Positions 10,690 through 21,775 of a stretch of 64,000 nt of DNA are shown here, piece after piece. Made by a program: the position numbers and the translations under genes. The notes beneath the pieces are model-generated. The model was not told the DNA's origin and ran no database searches. It saw only the letters and a program-made list of their open reading frames with translations. Position 1 is the stretch's first letter. Each line of letters starts with the position of its first letter. The DNA comes from Ilex aquifolium (lineage: Eukaryota > Streptophyta > Magnoliopsida > Aquifoliales > Aquifoliaceae), in NCBI GenBank assembly GCA_951799425.1, contig OX637397.1, positions 10,150,064-10,214,063 on the forward strand, read 5' to 3'.

Positions 10690-11330
10690 TCCTGTAGAAT
10701 GTCTCGGGGTTGTTCGCCCATCTTCCTTTGGCTGTTTTCAACTTCTTTTTGATACCATCAAGGATGACTTTATTTGAAGCTTCAGCTTGCCCATTTGATT
10801 GAGGATAAGCAGGGGAGGAATAATAATTGCGGACCCCATATCTCGAACAGAATTCTTTGAAAGTTGAGCTATCAAATTGAGTGCCATTGCCAGATATAAG
10901 GGCGTAAGAAATTCCATACCTTGTGATTATATTCTCCTATACAAATTTCTTGGTATCGGTGTCACGGATGTTAGAGAGGGGCTTGGCCTCAATCCACTTT
11001 GTAAAGTAATCAGTTGCAGTGATGAGATACCTTTTATTGGATGAAGCTCGAGGAAGGGGACCCACTATGTCGAGACCCCATTGAGCGAATGACCAAGGGC
11101 TCGTGAGTGGGTTTAGGTCACCTACTGGCTGTCGAGGTATCGTAGCAAACCTTTGACACTTGTCGCACTTCCTGACATATACTTGTGCATCCTTCTACAT
11201 ATACGGCCACCAATACCCTTAGGAGATGGCCCTTAAGGCAAGGCTCCTTCCTCCAGTATGGGCACCGCACACTCCTTCGTGTATCTCATAGAGTACATCC
11301 TCCACTTTGCTAGGGTGGACACATAGTAAG
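10690..11330 (-). pseudogene. Integrase remnant (Tat element)
   Basis: Minus-strand translation shows the zinc-binding stretch (GYWWPYM, then CDKCQRF), core motif FAQWGLDIVGP, ATDYFTKWIEAKPL, and the Glu motif QSNGQAEA. Defects are an amber stop in the zinc region (11195-11197) and a catalytic Asp replaced by Gly (ISGNGTQF, 10889-10891, usually DNG). This integrase cannot be active. Confidence 0.8.
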
Positions 11331-11653
11331 TACGACCTAGAGAAGGACCTCCTGTAGAGCTTATGATCCGGTGACAACTAGTAACGGGGTGATTTTGAGA
11401 CGATGAGTCTTGCTACTCTTTTATCTTCTGGGAGAGTCCCATTCTTAAGATATTGGACAAGAGGGTTCATCCAACTCGGAGCCTGCTCCACGCAATTGAC
11501 CTTTACTGTGTCCTCATGTATACTTTGTTTCTCGAGACACTCTACCTCAATCGTTCACTTTAAACCTTGTTTATCAGCAGAAGCTAGAGTAGCAAGAGCA
11601 TTAGCATGTTCATTCTGGTCTCTTGGGATCTGGATCAACTTGTAGGACTTCAA

Positions 11654-11854
11654 TCATCCAAGCAAGTCCCTTGCCATCTCTAGGTACAAGGTCATTGTGT
11701 TTGAACGGGCGTTGTACTCCCCGGAGAGTTGGTTAACCACCAATTGAGAATCGGAGTATATAGTTAACTCTTCTGCCCCCAGTCTCAATGCAACTCGTAC
11801 ATCAAAGATTAATGTTTCGTACTCATCCTCGTTGTTGGTGACAGTGAACCCCAA
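11654..11854 (-). pseudogene. Second, archaeal-type RNase H fragment
   Basis: The 66-residue frame contains NNEDEYETL, GAEELTIYSDSQLVVNQ and SGEY, the conserved core of the additional RNase H of Tat-lineage elements (RVT_3-type). It lies just before the integrase remnant. Confidence 0.8.
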
Positions 11855-11911
11855 CCGGAGAGCCTGCTCTAAGACTTCCCTATTATGGGAGAACAGGACA
11901 ATACCGGCTCC

Positions 11912-12290
11912 TCACCCTTTCCGAGTCGAGGATCCATCAACTTGTAACTCCCAAGGTTGGGACCTAAGAGCCAAGCTCCATGCTACTACCTGATCTTTTG
12001 GTAGTTCATACGTAAACTCTACTATGAAGTCGGCTAAGACTTGTGCTTTATTCGCCGTGTTTGGAATGAATTTGAGGTCGTACTGTCCCAGCTCAAGGGA
12101 CCACTTCGCAATGCAACCAGAGAGATCCGCCTTACCAAGTACACTCCTCAAGGGGTGCCCAGTGATTATCGCAATGGTGTGTGCTTGAAAATAGTGGTTC
12201 AACTTGCAAGAAGTCATAACCAAGGCATAAAGGAGTTCTTCGAGGGGGTATACCTGGTCTCTGTCCCCAATAAATTCTTGCTTACAAATT
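11912..12290 (-). pseudogene. RT-linked RNase H fragment
   Basis: Contains the stretch LRSVLGKADLSGCIAKWS followed by LGQYDLKFIPNTANKAQVLA, as in the gypsy RNase H and the tether leading into the second RNase H. Several frameshifts separate it from the RT part. Confidence 0.75.
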
Positions 12291-12531
12291 AGATAGGCTT
12301 TTGTTCCCTCCCTTCTGCCCGTAGCAACACTCCACTAATAGCGTGTTTGGACACGACTAAATAGAGTTGAAGCTCTTTCCCCTGCGAAGGAGTGGAGAGT
12401 AAATGGAGTGTCTAGAGGTAAATTTTCAAGCCATCGAGGGCCTTATCACACTCATCATCCCAGTGGAAAGCCCGACCTGCCCTAAGCAACTAAAAGAAGG
12501 GTCTGCATCGGTCTGAAGATCGACTGATAAA

Positions 12532-13134
12532 TCAGTTAAGGGCCACAACCATGCATGTTAACCTCTGAACTTTCTTGATTGAGGAAGGCTTCTTAATTGT
12601 CTGCAAAGCCTTAATCTGATCTGGATCAGCTTCTATCCCTCTTCGTGTCACCAAGTGTCCTAAGAACTTCCTAGAGCTCACTCTGAAGGCACACTTTGAG
12701 GCGTTAATCCTGAGCTTGTGACACTTCAAGATATCAAATACGTCTTGAAGGTCAGAGAGATGGTTCTATGACTCTTTGCTCTTCATCACCATATCGTCTA
12801 TGTACACCTCCATCGTTTGGCCAATCATGGAGCCAAAGAGTTTCATCACCATTCTCTGGTAAGTAGCTCTTGCGTTCTTCAAGCCGAAAGGCATGACCTT
12901 GCAACAATAGATCCCATTTGGTGTGATAAACACTGTTTTCTCCTCATCAGGCCCAAACATGGGAATTTGATGGTAGCCTCTATATGCATCTAAGAAGCTC
13001 ATCCTTGCGTGGCCAAATGTGGCATCCACAAGCTGATCAATCTTCAGGAGAAGAAAAGGGTCCTTTGGGAAGACATTGTTGAGGTCTGTGAAGTCGACGC
13101 ATACTCGCCACTTTTCGCTTTTCTTTTTCACCAC
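12532..13134 (-). pseudogene. Reverse transcriptase fragment
   Basis: 13134-12766 encodes WRVCVDFTDLN, FLDAYRGYHQIPM, MPFGLKNARATYQR and the catalytic box VYIDDMV. 12729-12532 encodes INASKCAFRV and FLGHLVTRRGIEADP. Together these cover most of a gypsy RT, broken by a frameshift between them. Confidence 0.85.
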
Positions 13135-13203
13135 AACGGTGTTTGACAGACATTTCGGTTATTGGACCTCCCTTATAGCACTAGCTTCCAACAGTTTGCC
13201 CAC

Positions 13204-14085
13204 TTATTCGCCAACGGCTTCCGCATGCTGGAGGGTGGACCTCCTACTCTTCTGAACAACAGGCATACGGGTATGGTCAACATTAAGATGATGGCTAGCT
13301 AATGAGGGATCAATACCTGACATCTCATAAGGTGTCCAGGCAAAGATCTCGATGTTCCTCCTTAGTAGCCCAATAAGGGACTCCTTCTTGGGTGCAAGTG
13401 GTCGTAAGCCGATCAGGAAGTATCTATCTAAATCTGATTGGTCTACTGGTATGACCTGCAGCTCTTCAATTGACTTGTCTTTGGGCTTGACCCCTACGTC
13501 CTCAAGAAGGGAGAGCTCTTCATCAACTATGAACACTTGTTGTGACTTGGCCATCAATTTAACCCCTACATTAAGGCACTGCTTAGAAGTAGCTTGGTCT
13601 CCACGAATCTCGACTATCCCTTCACTAGTAGGAAAACGTAACATTTGATGGTAGGTGGAGGCTACCGCTTGCATCTGGTGGAGCCATGGTCTCCCCATGA
13701 TGGCATTGTACGGTGACGGAACGTCCACCACTAGAAAATCTACCTCGACCACTTGTGTACTAGCCTTGACAGGAAGCCGCAACCTACCAAGAGGCCAGAC
13801 TTGCATGCCATTGAAGCCAACGAGTGAGGTCGTCGTTGGGAGGAGGTCGGCCTGAGTTTTCCCCAATTTCTTGAACAGATCATAATACATGATCTCCGTT
13901 GAACTTCCAGGGTCAATGAGCACACGCCTTACTTCGAAGTAGCTCATGTTGAGAGTGGGAACAAGGGGGTCATTATGCGAGTGAACCACTCCTTCCAAGT
14001 CCATATCTAAGAATGTGATGGGAACACTCTCTGATTCCGTCATTCGGTGCTTGGAAGTATAACCACCTTGGTGATTTGCTTGCAT
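13204..14085 (-). pseudogene. Aspartic protease region of Tat element
   Basis: A 293-residue open frame with the retropepsin-like motif VLIDPGSSTEIM, then YNAIMGRPWLH and HLNVDHTRMPVVQKSRR leading to RT. In this family the active site often reads DPGSS. It is the longest uninterrupted piece of the element. Confidence 0.8.
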
Positions 14086-14109
14086 AACATGCTGAAGATG
14101 GCGGGCTCT

Positions 14110-14409
14110 TCAATACTCGGTCCGGGATTGGACCGAGTCAACTTGCATCAGAGGAGTGGTACTAAAGATGACGTTTATTACCTTGGGAGGTTGGTCATCC
14201 TTTGGCCGAGGCTGATCATCTGGTTGAGTTTGTTGTTCTTCCTGCTCCTTGGTAGTTTTCTCCTTGTCTATGTACTGGGATAGATGACATTGCTTGACCA
14301 ATTCCTCCAAGTGGCGCATGAGAGTGCGACAATTCTCTGTTCGGTTGCCCTTATCTTTGTGGTAAGAGCAATGAAGGTTTTGGTCTCTCTTGGAGGGGTC
14401 TCCTGTCAT
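14110..14409 (-). pseudogene. gag C-terminal fragment
   Basis: Encodes CSYHKDKGNRTENCRTL, the degenerate zinc-knuckle region of Tat-type Gag, and LEELVKQCHLSQYI. The gag core that would lie upstream (higher coordinates) is missing. Confidence 0.7.
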
Positions 14410-14410
14410 C

Positions 14411-14945
14411 TTCGGTAGTCACATGAAATAATCCTTGTCTTTAATCTGAGGATAGTATCACTGTGAGAGGGCTACGTATAAGTGGGATGGCCCACCGTCA
14501 AATTATTTGAAAAATTACATATATTAGATTTTTCAAATAAAAATGATTGTTTTTATTATTTAATTTTATGAGTTGGTTCGTAGGGCGGATTCATATCGTA
14601 TTCTAATCTACGTTGTGCCAAAAATTATTTAACACATACTTTCTCATTTATAATTGTATAAAATTGCATTCGTATTGTGGCTAAATCGTAGTTAACAAGT
14701 TCAAATCATATTTAGTCAGGTTCGCGTCGATATTTGATACGTATAACAGAGACACCAGTTTATCATTCGAATCCACTATAGGAAAATTCAAATTCACTAA
14801 TTCAACATTAATGTTATTTTAAATTCACAAATTATCTAGAATTACCAATGTCTAATTTTTACCCTAGCACCATGCTACAGTCATAAGCACCGGAGATTAA
14901 ATTAGAAAGGGTAAATTTAATTTTATCTCCAAAAATATACATTTA
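14411..14945. other. AT-rich intergenic sequence
   Basis: No gene or clear element seen, apart from diffuse CGTATT/CGTGT-type words around 14580-14740 like those at 2330-2655. Confidence 0.5.
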
Positions 14946-14961
14946 GGGCTTGTTTGGTTGC

Positions 14962-15515
14962 TGATGGGCCAGGCCCAAACAATCCAATCTAGGTATAAAG
15001 CCCAAAGGAGCCCAAGCTCGTAGAAAATCAAGCAGGCCCTAAGTGGTCCAGACCGGTCAAGCTCATTAGGGAGCTACTCCACTAAGGGAGCATCCGGGCA
15101 GCTTGAGGGAATTCAACATTCACTCATCATTTGGCCAAGACATTTGGAGAGCACTCCCTTGCCGGTTGAGGAGAGGAGAGGTCGTCAAGCTGTTTAATGC
15201 TATTAAGTTGCTACAATCCGTTATGACCGTCAAACTACCCATTCAATTACTACGCAGGTGACTATAAATTGTAAGCTTCCCCATCACTTGGGGGGCATCT
15301 CACAAAGATCAAGCTCATCTCTCTTCCCTCTTGTAATTCTCTACTCTCCCAACACACCGGAGTTAATAAAATTCCCGGCGAACTTAGCCATTGAAAGTGG
15401 ATGTAGGTCATGTTGACCGAACCACTATAAACCTTGTCTTCTTTTTCTCTACTTATTTTACTGCATTTTATACTATTACTTGACTGTGGTGTGCAAACCA
15501 ATTTGTGCATCATCA
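14962..15515 (+). repeat. 5' LTR of gag-only element
   Basis: 554 bp, TGATGGGCC to CATCATCA. A TATAAATT box at 15263-15270 lies in the U3/R zone. Related solo LTRs sit at 3971-4544 and 43733-44252. Confidence 0.92.
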
Positions 15516-15535
15516 GTTTGGAGCCGTCTGTGGGA
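15516..15535 (+). other. Primer-binding-like site
   Basis: GTTTGGAGCCGTCTGTGGGA directly after the LTR is close to the GGCGCCGTCTGTGGG motif found at this place in many plant gypsy elements. The matching tRNA was not checked. Confidence 0.6.
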
Positions 15536-15579
15536 AACGACAAAGTTCTCACTTCTAAAAAATCTTCTTTGTCAAATCC

Positions 15580-16674
15580 ATGAATCCCTCTGAGGACAAT
15601 CATGTGCGAGAAGAAGAGGTTGCTCCTCCTCCACCCTCCAATCCGATCCCAAATGCACAGCAGATGCTGGACACCATGCAACAACTTATAGCCCAGAACC
15701 AACAGATTCTGCAGTTGATGCTCGGGCAACAAGGAGGAGCGCAACCCGGACCTCAAGCTAGGGGAGCTCCACTCCCTGGTCATCAAGAAGCTCCCCCTCC
15801 GGGCGCCCCCTTAGGCGCCCCACCCTTGGGCGCCCAGCCAAGGAGGGCCCACCATGAGGCACCTCCTCTTCCAGCCCCTACTCCTGCTCCCCATGGTGGA
15901 GACCCTCATCTCCAAGAGGATGAGGGTGAAAACCAAAGCATGGATCATGGGAGTCATTTCCGTGGTAATTCCAGAGGACCTCCTCCCAATCAGTGGGATG
16001 AAAAAATTAAAGAAGTGCAGAATCAGCTGGGTGATGTCTTCAACACCATGAAGGCACAAGGACCCGAAACAGTGGACTATCTGGTAAGTCGAACAGATAC
16101 ACCTTTCAAACCTAACGTGGCAAACTATCCACTTCCTCAGAAATTAAAGATGCCATCCGTCGAGACCTTTGACGGTAAGAAGGATCCGCTAGACCACCTT
16201 GAAACATTTAAGACTTTGATGCAGCTGCACAACGTCCCAGACGAAATCATGTGTAGAGCGTTCCCAACCACCTTGAAGGGATCTGCTCGACAATGGTTCG
16301 CCAAGCTCTCCCCAGCCTCCATTGGCTCATTTGCTGAGCTAAGCAGGTCCTTTGTGTCACACTTTATTGGAGGACACCGCCACCAGAAGCATACCACCCA
16401 CCTGCTCAGCGTAAAGCAGGACCGAGATGAGAGTTTAAGGAGCTACCTCACTCGTTTTAACGAGGACGTCCTTCAGGTCGAGGAGCCCAATGAAAAGGTC
16501 AGCATGACCGCCTTCTTGGGAGGCCTCCAGTCATCAAGCTTCCTTTTCTCAGTGATGAAGCGACCACCAAAGAGCATGCCAGAAATATTGGCAAAAGCTC
16601 AAAAATATATGAATGCTGAGGAAATCAACAAGTCTAGGCGAGGTGAATCATCTCGCGGATCGTCAAAAGATTGA
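15580..16674 (+). CDS. Gag polyprotein of gag-only retrotransposon
   Basis: 364 residues. The N-terminal part (about 1-140) is Pro/Gln/Gly rich with repeated PLGAP-like words. Residues about 170-340 are a retrotransposon Gag core: PSVETFDGKKDPLDHLETF, RAFPTTLKGSARQWFAKL, HTTHLLSVKQDRDESLRSY and VSMTAFLGGL are conserved landmarks. Gag forms the cytoplasmic virus-like particle that packages element RNA. The frame is intact but stops before any zinc knuckle or protease; the autonomous remnant at 14110-14409 shows what normally follows. The ATG lies 64 bp after the 5' LTR and is the first in frame. Confidence 0.85.
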   Translation: MNPSEDNHVREEEVAPPPPSNPIPNAQQMLDTMQQLIAQNQQILQLMLGQQGGAQPGPQARGAPLPGHQEAPPPGAPLGAPPLGAQPRRAHHEAPPLPAPTPAPHGGDPHLQEDEGENQSMDHGSHFRGNSRGPPPNQWDEKIKEVQNQLGDVFNTMKAQGPETVDYLVSRTDTPFKPNVANYPLPQKLKMPSVETFDGKKDPLDHLETFKTLMQLHNVPDEIMCRAFPTTLKGSARQWFAKLSPASIGSFAELSRSFVSHFIGGHRHQKHTTHLLSVKQDRDESLRSYLTRFNEDVLQVEEPNEKVSMTAFLGGLQSSSFLFSVMKRPPKSMPEILAKAQKYMNAEEINKSRRGESSRGSSKD

Positions 16675-16679
16675 CCTAC

Positions 16680-17230
16680 CTCTGTATTGTTCTCAAACAG
16701 GCAGCCTAACTCCAGCTTAGCGACTCTCTCGCGGGTCACCAAAAAAAGCTTGGCCTCTACACTGTTCTCAAACAGGCATCCTATCTCCAGCTTAGCTGCT
16801 CTCTCGCAGGTCGCCAAAAAAGCTTGGCCTCTGCACTGTTCTCAAACAGGCAGCCTATCTCCAGCTTAGCGGCTCTCTCGCGGGTCACCAAAAAAGCTTG
16901 GCAAAGCCTGACATATCTCTGCTCTGCTCGTAAGCAGGCAGCCTACCTTTGCACTGTTCTCAAACAGGCAGCCTATCTCCAGCTTAGCGGCTCTCTCGCA
17001 GGTCGCCAAAAAAGATTGGCCTCTGCACTGTTCTCAAACAGGCAACCTATCTCCAGCTTAGCGGCTCTCTCGCGGGTCACCAAAAAAGCTTGGCAAAGCC
17101 TGACATATCTCTGCTCTGCTCTTAAGCAAGCAGCCTACCTCTGCACTGCTCTCAAGCAGGCAGCCCACCTACCTCTGCACTGTTCTCAAATAGGCAGCCT
17201 ATACCTCAAGCTTAAGGACTCTCTAATGGG
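16680..17230 (+). repeat. Tandem repeats in the 3' module of the gag-only element
   Basis: About six copies of a unit of roughly 75-80 bp, some shortened or fused, built from CTGTTCTCAAACAGGC, CTCCAGCTTAGCGGCTCTC and GGTCACCAAAAAAGCTTGGC. Starts directly at the gag stop. Short ORFs here read the repeat and are not treated as genes. Confidence 0.85.
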
Positions 17231-18544
17231 TTGCCAAAAGCTTGGTCTCAAAAGGCAAGATCTTGATACTCAGGTCGTCAGCAACCCTTGAGACTACATT
17301 AGATTGAATGTCAACAATCGGTCCTCATCCATCTAGCACCTGCTCCTGGGTACAAACGCCCTTCCTGGTGCCCAGCTTGAGTAGCCTAGACCTGACAGCA
17401 CCCCTCAGGCGCCCAAACACATCTCAGGCGCCCATACCTCCCAGACGCCCAACACAGGCACCTAGTGTCGTCAAGAACTGTCTTGCCTTTATGCTTTTCG
17501 GTGTGAGGGCGTGAAGAGTGGCTGAGCCACTAACGGAGAGGCCTGGAGGAATTTGATTTTGACAAAGTGCACTCGGAGGAGCTGGACCATCATCGCTGAA
17601 AGTGTCTGGCGTACTCTGTCCCTAGACTCCAGAACCAGGCTCCTCAAAAAATTCCTGGGCCGCCTCACCTGCATGGGCAAAAACTGAACTCTCTAAAGGG
17701 GCACCCAAAGCTCCTTGGTCACCTGAACTCCTCAAATCATCACCAAAAGTGGCGCCCGAAATTTTCTTGCAGCTTGCACTTATAGAGGCGCCTGACCCCC
17801 TTTGCTCGCCCAAATGGGTCAGTCTAGTGCCTGGAGAGGCACCCAAACCTCCTTGCTCGGCTGGATCGGTGCCTAAGGCACACCCATGCTCGTCTGCAGA
17901 ATAGGCAGCAGCAGCGCCCAGCGCTGGCTCGCCCACGACACAAGCAGCAGCCGCGCCCAAGGCCTGCTCGCCCACTGCACAGGCAGTAGCGTCTGGAGCC
18001 TGCTCGCCCATCCCTTGCACACCTAAACCAGGCTGCTCACTCGCGCACCCGATGGCCCTTGATGCTCGCCCAAAGCTGTCCCAGGCTCGCCTAAGGCAGC
18101 CCCAAACTCGCCCAAGGCAACCCCGGCTCGCCTAAACAGCCCCAGGCACGCCCAAGGTGCTCGAAACGGGGCTTATAATATATCAAATCGAAGCTCTCGG
18201 CGAGCCTTACAAAACAGCTGTTTTGGCCTCCCGAAGTTTTAAAAAAAAAAAAATTTCTGCTCGCCTAGAACAGTGTTGCCGCTCGCCCAACTCTTTGCTC
18301 GAAGTTTTGACCGTAACTTTTACTCCGTTACTCGAAATAAGGCTTATAATATATCAAATCGAATCTCTCGGCGAGCCCTACAAGACACACAGCCTATGGC
18401 TGTGATTGATATAGTTAAAAGCTCAAAAAAGACCTGGAAGCACATGTTTTGGCCTCCCGAAGTTTTTTCAGTTTTGCCGGTAAGCCGAAAAATCAAACTC
18501 AAACTGAATGCCCGCTTTTCCAAGTTCCGTTAGACGCAGGGCAT
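17231..18544 (+). other. C-rich 3' spacer of the gag-only element
   Basis: Rich in GCGCCC and GCTCGCCCAA words, with a 70-90 bp segment repeated (about 18160-18245 and 18320-18395, both with TTATAATATATCAAATCGAA). No pol-like coding. Similar words occur at 9250-9560 in the Tat remnant. Confidence 0.7.
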
Positions 18545-18555
18545 TAGGGGGCAAA
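18545..18555 (+). other. Polypurine tract
   Basis: TAGGGGGCAAA immediately precedes the 3' LTR and is the expected plus-strand primer. Confidence 0.7.
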
Positions 18556-19128
18556 TGATGGGCCAGGCCCAAACAATCCAATCCAGGTATAAAGCCCAAA
18601 GGAGCCTAAGCTCGTAGAAGACCAAACAGGCCCTAAGTGGTCTAGACCGGTCAAGCTCATTAGGGAGCTACTCCACTAAGGGAGCATCCGGGCCGCTTGG
18701 GGGAAGTCAACATTTACTCATCATTTGGTCAAGACCTTTGGAGAGCACTTCCTTGCCGGTTGAGGAGATGAAAGGTCGCCAAGGAGAGGAGAGGTCGTCA
18801 AGCTGTTTAATGCTATTAAGTTGCTACAATCCGTTATGACCGCCAAACTACCTATTCAATTACTACGCAGGCGACTATAAATTGTAAGCTTCCCCATCAC
18901 TTGGGGGGCATGTCACAAAGATCAAGCTCATCTCTCTTCCCTCTTGTAATTCTCTACTCTCCCAACACACCGGAGTTAATAAAATTCCCGGTGAACTTAG
19001 CCATTGAAAGTGGACGTAGGTCATGTTGACCGAACCACTATAAACCATGTCTTCTCTTTTTCTACTTATTTTACTGCATTTTATACTATTACTTGACTGT
19101 GGTGTGCAAACCAATTTGTGCATCATCA
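18556..19128 (+). repeat. 3' LTR of gag-only element
   Basis: 573 bp; 19 bp longer than the 5' LTR because GGAGAGGAGAGGTCG-type sequence is partly duplicated around 18765-18800. Confidence 0.92.
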
Positions 19129-19651
19129 GTTGCTGTATTAGAAATGAATGAATTAGATAAAGTAATTCAGTCTAATATAATACGGAAGGACAAAATACAA
19201 GATTAAATAGGGTATTAGAATAATACGTAATTTTATCTAGTGTTTAGCAATATACAACATAAACGTTAGATAATAATTATTTAATCCAATCGGATGTTTG
19301 GTTAGTAAATTATTTCATCGTATTAATGTTGAATTAACAAAAATATCCTCAATCAGTGTTTGTTACATTGATGACAACTTGATTTTATTAGTTAGGGGTT
19401 ATAATAGTAAATGTGTATAATAAAACGTTTGAGTTGGATTATAATACCACATTTTTTGTGGTATTAAAATACCTCCATAATACAGGTCTATCGTATAAAA
19501 AATATACGACAAGTAAACGATTAATATACATTTTTAAAATTAATACGGTATCAAATTTACTTACCAAACAAAGTATTAGGCCCGATTAAATAAAAAATAG
19601 TACAATCTAATATTTAATTTTCTCATAATACGTCTACCAAACGAGCTCTTA

Positions 19652-20376
19652 ATATTGTAATGGGTCATATCAATAAATGCATTCCACTATCATCTATTAG
19701 TCACAATTTATTATGTCTTTCAATTATATTCTAATAGCATTAGTGCCAAATAAGACTAATGAATTTTCAATTGAAGTTATTAATTATGACATTATTTATA
19801 TGTATTGGATGAGTGAGATACATTACACGCTGCTACTATCAAGTACCAATGATGATGTAATATTAGGATCAAGTTATAGATAGTCGCTTTCACTTCAATC
19901 AATCTCGAATTATACATGATTGAGAAAAATTGACGAAACATATGCCGAAGTGGATCCAAATCCTTGCTTAGGAAATAAAGTTTATAAGGTTATCTCTAAC
20001 TATAACTCAAGCATTTATTTAGCTTTGAGTAAAACTTTGATTGAAACGTTGATTTGATACAACTTAAACTGCTTGAATCTTTTTAGAATTTTATCATTTT
20101 TTTTTCATTTTGTTTCCTCCAAAACTTTTTTCACTTCTCTTTCCTACAACCAAACTAGTTTTTTCTCTATGCCCAGTTGGACCATTTTGTAGAAATTTTA
20201 GCTGTCGAACAATTGTGTTCATGGGAACTTGGAATGAGGTTTTATGCTTTGAAAGACAATTTTTGGCACCACGTTTTGTGGACTTTGAACGAGTACAAAA
20301 TGTTGGCTTCCATTTAGAGTGACATGACTTGACCAAATTATCTTCGGTTCCCAAGAATCAACCTCAATCTTTAGGA
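19652..20376. other. Intergenic, no feature supported
   Basis: AT-rich. Opposed ORFs at 20094-20354 and 20110-20322 overlap and match nothing I know. Confidence 0.45.
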
Positions 20377-20615
20377 CACGTCACGAATACGATATAAAAT
20401 TAGAGAACTTTTTCATAAACGAGTGAACTCGTCATAACACGATTAATAAACGAATCGGATATTCAATAAGTCAATCAAAAAAATATACGATACAATTCGT
20501 TTATATATCGGTTAATACACAATTCATACACGATATGAATTCGATATAACATGATTCATTCATTAGACACAAACCTGCCTTATCCGACACGATTGGTTGG
20601 TGGATATTTTGATCT
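20377..20615. repeat. Left arm of inverted repeat (copy B)
   Basis: Reverse complement of much of 24738-25060 (shared words such as AACGAATCGGATATTCAATA and TATATCGGTTAATACAC). The arms lie about 4.4 kb apart, or about 1.6 kb once the later Helitron and MITE are removed. Confidence 0.65.
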
Positions 20616-21775
20616 TTTAATTGCTAAATTGACTTTTTTTTTCCCCTTGTGACAAATGTGGTGTTTGATTTACAACCCTTGAACCAATCCTGAAATTACC
20701 ACTCTGACTAGATTTGATCGTCGGCTTCGACAAAAATGCTTTTTCCCACTAGAGGACTTTTCCCTGAGGTTTCACTTTTGCTATAAGCTGTCACGGGGTC
20801 AAAGTAAGAGTCAGTCAGTTGAAAACATATTCAGGGTAATCGTTACATTACGTCAAAAGTATTATATGGTATAACCGTTCACTAATAAATATAAAAATTT
20901 GTAAGTGAGTCTTACTAAAATTTATGACTATTCAGTCATGTAATACATAATCACCTCCATAATAGAAAATGAACCTCATTTTATTTATTTTGTTGTTTTA
21001 CATGATGTAATCGTTACATGTGAATGGTAATGTGTACCCGAAAGATTTTTATATTATTAATTTATATTTTAAAAGATTAAAATTTTAAATTGTATCTCTA
21101 ATTAAACAAAAAGATAATATTGCGGTCTAAAATAATAAATATGTTGTTTTGTCCGATTTTTTTGTGTCGTAGTCCTTATATTTTTCTTATTTCTGTACTC
21201 AATTATTTATATGTTACTCAATTTTTAAATGTTTTACATGTAAATTTTATACTTAATTTTAGCAAACCTAGAGAAAATATGATTGAGGATATAATTTAAA
21301 AATTATAATATTTCAAGGTAACAATTAAAAATCTAAAAATCATTCATTGTACAAGTGTCATTTACCCTTGGTTACAACTCGTAAAAAAAAAAAAAAATCA
21401 GCCGTTGAATTTCTGCTCAAGCAAATGGAAGTTTATTATTTTGTCACAAAAAATATTAGTATTATGCTATACTGTTTTCGGCATGGAAATGTTTATATAA
21501 ACAATGACACTTTTTTCGGTTGTCAGCGCTGGTATATACGGGACTTGTCTTAAACGTGGGAAAATCGCCAAAAAAAAAAAAAAGTTTTACATGCGTTTAT
21601 AAGCTTTTTTCCACCAACTATTCCTATTTTTGTTGTAGTGTATTGAGTTTGAATTTTAATAAATTATATGAATTTCAAGTTAATTTCATCTAATAATCAC
21701 TCAATTACTATATGCATATTTGTATCACATATGTAAATACAATCTTGTTTGGATTGTAATCGGGTTAGATATTAA

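Larger units (their letters stand above)
10200..14410 (-). mobile_element. Decayed Ty3/gypsy (Tat lineage) gag-pol remnant
   Basis: Reading on the minus strand from 14409 down to about 10260 one meets gag C-terminus, protease, reverse transcriptase, RNase H, a second archaeal-type RNase H, and integrase, in that order. The two RNase H domains between RT and integrase mark the Tat lineage. The frame is broken many times and the gag N-terminus and right LTR are absent. No function is expected except possibly as transcribed relics. Confidence 0.85.
14962..19128 (+). mobile_element. Complete gag-only LTR retrotransposon (TR-GAG type)
   Basis: 4167 bp bounded by LTRs 14962-15515 and 18556-19128 and a perfect 5-bp target duplication GTTGC (14957-14961, 19129-19133). 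It has a primer-binding-like site, one open gag frame (15580-16674), then about 1.9 kb of repeats and C-rich spacer and a polypurine tract, with no protease, RT, RNase H or integrase. It must borrow enzymes from an autonomous relative, probably of the Tat lineage like the minus-strand remnant next door. By eye the LTRs differ at about two dozen positions (roughly 96% identity) plus one 19-bp repeat, so the insertion is not very recent. Gag-only LTR elements in plants are known as TR-GAG. Confidence 0.92.
14946..19648. mobile_element. Tourist-like MITE split by a retrotransposon
   Basis: Outer ends GGGCTTGTTTGG (14946) and CCAAACGAGCTC (19648) are imperfect inverted repeats flanked by TTA (14943-14945, 19649-19651). 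Without the insert 14962-19133 the MITE is about 530 bp. The retrotransposon hit 16 bp inside the left end. Confidence 0.7.

Noticed and set aside
16687-17291. ORFs reading ALFSNRQPISSLAAL-type repeats
   Set aside because: Translation of the tandem repeats behind gag; several frames are equally open.
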